Positions 15,957 to 19,026 of a DNA stretch of 19,026 nucleotides are shown one piece after another; the first letter of the stretch is position 1; each line of letters begins with the position of its first letter. The stretch covers positions 1 to 19,026 of the forward strand of contig JAQIDF010000229.1 of assembly GCA_027858145.1 (NCBI GenBank). Reading direction: 5' to 3'. Source of the DNA: Prolixibacteraceae bacterium (GTDB taxonomy: Bacteria > Bacteroidota > Bacteroidia > Bacteroidales > Prolixibacteraceae). A model generated the notes under the pieces. The model did no database searches, had not been told where the DNA came from, and was given only the letters and a program-made list of their open reading frames with translations. The position numbers and the translations under genes were made by a program.

Positions 15957-17582
15957 ATGAAAAACAATATATTAATGATAAAAATGGCAACCATAGCTTG
16001 CTTATTTGCAATATTGGCAATTGGAACAGCCTGTAGTGAAACCAACAATGGATCAATCCCAAAGATTATTGAAAAAGATGGGCACCATGCACTTCTGGTC
16101 GACGGAAAACCCTTCTTTATTTTAGGAGGACAGGCACACAATTCAAGTGCATGGCCTGGAATGTTACCGCAGGTTTGGCTGGCCATCGAAGCCATGAACG
16201 CCAATACCCTCGAAGTCCCCATCTACTGGGAGCAAATCGAAGCTAAACAAGGAAGTTTTGATTTTTCGCTGGTCGACACGCTGCTCACACAAGCTCGTGA
16301 ACATGATGTTAAACTCGTGCTTCTTTGGTTCGCCACCTGGAAAAACGGAAGTAATCATTACATGCCCGAATGGATGAAGCTTGATGCTGAGAAATATCCA
16401 AACATCACAGGAATAAACGGTCAGCCGGTCGATTCTCCCTCACCTCACACCAAAGCTGCAATGGAAGCCGACGCAAAAGCATTTGCCGAGGTAATGAAAT
16501 ATTTAAAAAAGGCCGATCCACAGCATACGGTGATCATGGTTCAGGTTCAAAACGAACCCGGCGCCTGGGGCAGTGTACGCGATTATTCCGCAAAAGCACA
16601 AAAACTATTTGAAGGACAGGTGCCAGAAAAGTTGCTTAATCCTGAAATTCTAAAAGCATTAAACAAGTCTGCTGATGCAAAAGGAACTTGGACTGAAGTT
16701 TTCGGAACCGATGCCGATGAGTATTTTCATGCCTGGTCGGTTGCCAGTTACATCGAACATGTTGCAGCTGCTGGCAAAGCGGAGAATTCTTTACCATTAT
16801 CGGTTAATGCAGCATTGCGCGATCCACTCAGTAATCCAAGTGCTAACACCTATGAAAGTGGTGGCCCAACCGATAATGTAATTCCCATTTGGAAAGCAGC
16901 AGCTCCTTCAATTGACGTATTAGCTGCCGATATCTACTTATCGGGTAGCGAACGTGTACTCAAAGTGCTTGAATTGTATGACCGACCCGACAACCCGCTT
17001 TTTATTCCTGAGATTCGTTCGGATACTGAAAACTCAAGATATTTATACCCGGTTATTAGCCATGGTGGAATTGGATTTTCACCCTTTGGTGTCGACGACA
17101 ATGGTCTTGGTCAGGGAAAAGCAGAAACCGAAACCAGACTATCTGCTATTGGACAGGAATACGCTTTAATCAAACCAATGATGAGAGAAATGGCTCAATG
17201 GGCTTTTGATGATAAAATAAAGTCGGTTGTAGAACATGAAGATCATGCAGAGCAAACGATTGATCTTGGAGCATGGATGGCAAAAATTACGTTTGGTGCC
17301 GGGAGAGGCTCGGAACAAGTCGAACGCCCGTTAGGAAAAGCGATGATTGTTCAGTTGGGTGAAAATGAGTTTTTACTTATGGGTACCTACTGTCGTTTTA
17401 CTTTCGAACCTTTGGGAACAAACAGTGCTAAGGCCTGGCAATATTTGAAAGTAGAAGAGGGACAGTTTGAAAATGGAATTTTCAAACGCTTACGTATTCG
17501 CAATGGAGATGAAACAGATTGGGGAGGCCCATATTTAGGTGCTAAACCTGCTGTTTTGCATACCACGCTAACAACACGCTAA
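15957..17582 (+). CDS. GH35-like beta-galactosidase lipoprotein with DUF5597-type C-terminus
   Basis: The protein has 541 residues. The signal region ends in the lipobox IGTAC (Cys26), so this is a membrane-anchored lipoprotein. The catalytic barrel (about 35-380) starts VDGKPFFILGGQAHNSSAWP and contains MNANTLEVPIYWEQIE. The acid/base is in VQVQNEPGAWG (Glu200) and the nucleophile in LFIPEIRSD (Glu352). GIGFSPFGVDD closes the barrel, and a beta domain of the DUF5597 type (about 395-541) follows. GH35 enzymes of this build remove beta-galactose from hemicellulose side chains; Cellvibrio japonicus Bgl35A on xyloglucan is a known example. ATG codons at 15957 and 15975 both keep the lipobox, and I take the first. 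It is 12 bases after the metallo-hydrolase and 128 bases before the next GH2. Confidence 0.88.
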   Translation: MKNNILMIKMATIACLFAILAIGTACSETNNGSIPKIIEKDGHHALLVDGKPFFILGGQAHNSSAWPGMLPQVWLAIEAMNANTLEVPIYWEQIEAKQGSFDFSLVDTLLTQAREHDVKLVLLWFATWKNGSNHYMPEWMKLDAEKYPNITGINGQPVDSPSPHTKAAMEADAKAFAEVMKYLKKADPQHTVIMVQVQNEPGAWGSVRDYSAKAQKLFEGQVPEKLLNPEILKALNKSADAKGTWTEVFGTDADEYFHAWSVASYIEHVAAAGKAENSLPLSVNAALRDPLSNPSANTYESGGPTDNVIPIWKAAAPSIDVLAADIYLSGSERVLKVLELYDRPDNPLFIPEIRSDTENSRYLYPVISHGGIGFSPFGVDDNGLGQGKAETETRLSAIGQEYALIKPMMREMAQWAFDDKIKSVVEHEDHAEQTIDLGAWMAKITFGAGRGSEQVERPLGKAMIVQLGENEFLLMGTYCRFTFEPLGTNSAKAWQYLKVEEGQFENGIFKRLRIRNGDETDWGGPYLGAKPAVLHTTLTTR

Positions 17583-17710
17583 ACAAAATTAAGCCTGACT
17601 AAATAAAATGAGACTTTTATGAAGCTAAAAAAAATATTAATTAAGATTTTTATAATTATCATGGCAACAGCTTACAAATATTAATGGTTTAATATCTAAC
17701 ATATTATCAG

Positions 17711-19026
17711 ATGAAAACAACTTTTTTCTTCACTATTCTCATTTTTGCTTTTATTTCAGTAAGTGCACAAAAAACTGAAGTTCAGTATTTATCCGGACTG
17801 GATAAGGACCATACTGTTCAATGGGATTTCTTTTGTACACATGGTATGAATAGCGAAAAATGGAGCAAGATTGCTGTTCCTTCCAACTGGGAGTTGCAGG
17901 GCTTCGGCACTTATATCTATGGAAACACGGATATGGATGCCAACGAAAAAGGGCTTTATAAATATGAGTTTACCGTTTCAAAAAAATGGAATAAGAAAAG
18001 GGTTTACATTGTTTTCGAGGGTTCGATGACTGATACTGAGGTAAAAATTAATGGAAAGTCAGCAGGCGCGATCCACCAGGGAGCATTCTACCGCTTTAAA
18101 TACGATATATCAGACCTGCTAAATTTCGGTGCATCAAACCTTCTGGAAGTGACCGTAAGCAAGGAATCATCAAACGAAAGTATCAACAGGGCTGAACGAA
18201 AAGCTGACTACTGGGTATTTGGTGGTATATTCCGTCCGGTTTACCTTGAAGCTGTGCCAATGCAATTTATTGATCGCGTTGCCATCAATGCCAAAGCGGA
18301 TGGTTCATTTTATATGGACGTTTATACTGAAGGTATTGGCAGCGCTAAAACAGTAAAGGCTCAGTTGCAAACAATCAATGGTAAGCCTTTTGGATCGGCT
18401 CTTGTTTCAAACATTGATGGCACTACAAATAAAACCATCCTGAAAGGGTCGTTCAAAAATCCCGCTTTGTGGAACCCCGAATTTCCTAACAGGTATCAGG
18501 TAGCAGTGACTCTTAATGATGGGAAAAAAACACTTCATCAAATCATCCAAAAGTTTGGTTTCCGCACGGTAGAACTAAAAGAAGGTGATGGAATTTATGT
18601 GAACGATCAAAAAATAATTTTCAGGGGAGTTTGTCGCCACACTTTCTGGCCTTCATCAGGCCGTACAAGCAGCAAGCAATTGGCCATTGACGATGTTAAC
18701 CTAATGAAGGACATGAATATGAACGCGGTCAGGATGAGCCATTATCCGCCCGATCAATACTTTCTGGATGTTTGCGATTCAATGGGTATGTTTGTGCTCG
18801 ATGAGCTGGCCGGATGGCAGGCTTTTTATGATACACCAACTGCTCAACGGTTGGTGAAACAGGTGGTTGAGCGCGATGTAAATCATCCTTCAGTTGTACT
18901 TTGGGACAATGGGAACGAAGGCGGTTTTAACAAAGAAGTTACCAATGATTATGCCCTTTACGACCCGCAGAAAAGAACGGTTATTGAACCTTGGTCAATT
19001 GTAAATGGAACAAATACAAAACACTA
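17711..19026 (+). CDS. GH2 exo-beta-glycosidase, N-terminal part (runs off the window)
   Basis: ATG at 17711 opens a frame that stays open to the last base, giving at least 438 residues. Residues 1-19 are a signal peptide ending SVSAQ. The jelly-roll domain (about 35-195) contains VPSNWELQGFGTYIYG and YWVFGGIFRPVYLE. The Ig-like sandwich follows (about 198-290). The barrel starts with FGFRTVELKEG and IFRGVCRHTFWP, then MNAVRMSHYPPDQYFLDVCD and VVLWDNGNEGGFN with the acid/base Glu403. The nucleophile is beyond the window. The DNGNEGG form and the longer N-terminal LacZ-like domain set it apart from the two DUF4982 enzymes at 8673 and 11863. It may be closer in type to the GH2 whose tail opens the window. 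Confidence 0.9.
   Translation, partial: MKTTFFFTILIFAFISVSAQKTEVQYLSGLDKDHTVQWDFFCTHGMNSEKWSKIAVPSNWELQGFGTYIYGNTDMDANEKGLYKYEFTVSKKWNKKRVYIVFEGSMTDTEVKINGKSAGAIHQGAFYRFKYDISDLLNFGASNLLEVTVSKESSNESINRAERKADYWVFGGIFRPVYLEAVPMQFIDRVAINAKADGSFYMDVYTEGIGSAKTVKAQLQTINGKPFGSALVSNIDGTTNKTILKGSFKNPALWNPEFPNRYQVAVTLNDGKKTLHQIIQKFGFRTVELKEGDGIYVNDQKIIFRGVCRHTFWPSSGRTSSKQLAIDDVNLMKDMNMNAVRMSHYPPDQYFLDVCDSMGMFVLDELAGWQAFYDTPTAQRLVKQVVERDVNHPSVVLWDNGNEGGFNKEVTNDYALYDPQKRTVIEPWSIVNGTNTKH

Noticed and set aside
17619..17684. A 21-residue hydrophobic frame (MKLKKILIKIFIIIMATAYKY) before the last GH2.
   Set aside because: It resembles a signal-peptide stub, but the AT-rich DNA easily produces such frames, and no homologous continuation is seen in any frame.
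1..19026. CRISPR arrays, tRNA or rRNA genes, riboswitches, defence systems or phage genes.
   Set aside because: I found no spaced direct repeats, no tRNA cloverleaf or rRNA sequence, and no gene of those families on either strand.

Overview
The window looks like Bacteroidota chromosome, probably a marine or anaerobic polysaccharide degrader of the Marinilabiliales/Prolixibacteraceae type. The reasons are AT-rich intergenic DNA, start codons without Shine-Dalgarno sequences, many secreted glycoside hydrolases, SPII lipoproteins, and one enzyme ending in a type IX secretion (T9SS) sorting domain. The phylum is inferred from gene families. I cannot name a genus.

Layout: Every intact gene is on the + strand. 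Positions 1-972 are the C-terminal end of a GH2-type enzyme. Next come a PQQ-like beta-propeller gene with a one-base frameshift near its 3' end (1095-2332), a GH97 alpha-glycosidase (2468-4456), a GH26 beta-mannanase with two Ig-like modules and a T9SS tail (4504-6369), and a DUF1349-like lipoprotein (6423-7142). From 7149 to about 8640 there are only broken genes: the N-terminus of a second GH26, an antisense propeller fragment, a transposase C-terminus, a TauE/SafE C-terminus, and an antisense DoxX gene that lacks its first helix and abuts a REP-like palindrome. After the scar are two GH2 enzymes (8673-11534 and 11863-14352), separated by the relic of a T9SS sorting domain. Then come a small lipocalin-like secreted protein (14476-15006), a metallo-beta-lactamase-fold hydrolase (15084-15944), a GH35-like beta-galactosidase lipoprotein (15957-17582), and the N-terminal two fifths or so of another GH2 that runs off the window (17711 onward).

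How it works together: An endo-beta-mannanase, a GH97 with retaining alpha-galactosidase features, a GH35-like beta-galactosidase and up to four GH2 exo-enzymes fit breakdown of a galactose-decorated beta-mannan (galactomannan or galactoglucomannan) or another galactose-rich hemicellulose. The mannanase would act at the cell surface or outside it, and the other enzymes in the periplasm or membrane-anchored. No SusC/SusD pair, transporter or intact regulator is present, so this is either the enzyme arm of a larger polysaccharide utilization locus or a CAZyme cluster without one.

I did not find a convincing new biological system. The most informative signals are signs of remodelling: the five-fragment gene graveyard, the ghost sorting domain, the single-base frameshift in the propeller gene, and a GH2 whose C-terminal domain is split by a carbohydrate-binding-like insertion.
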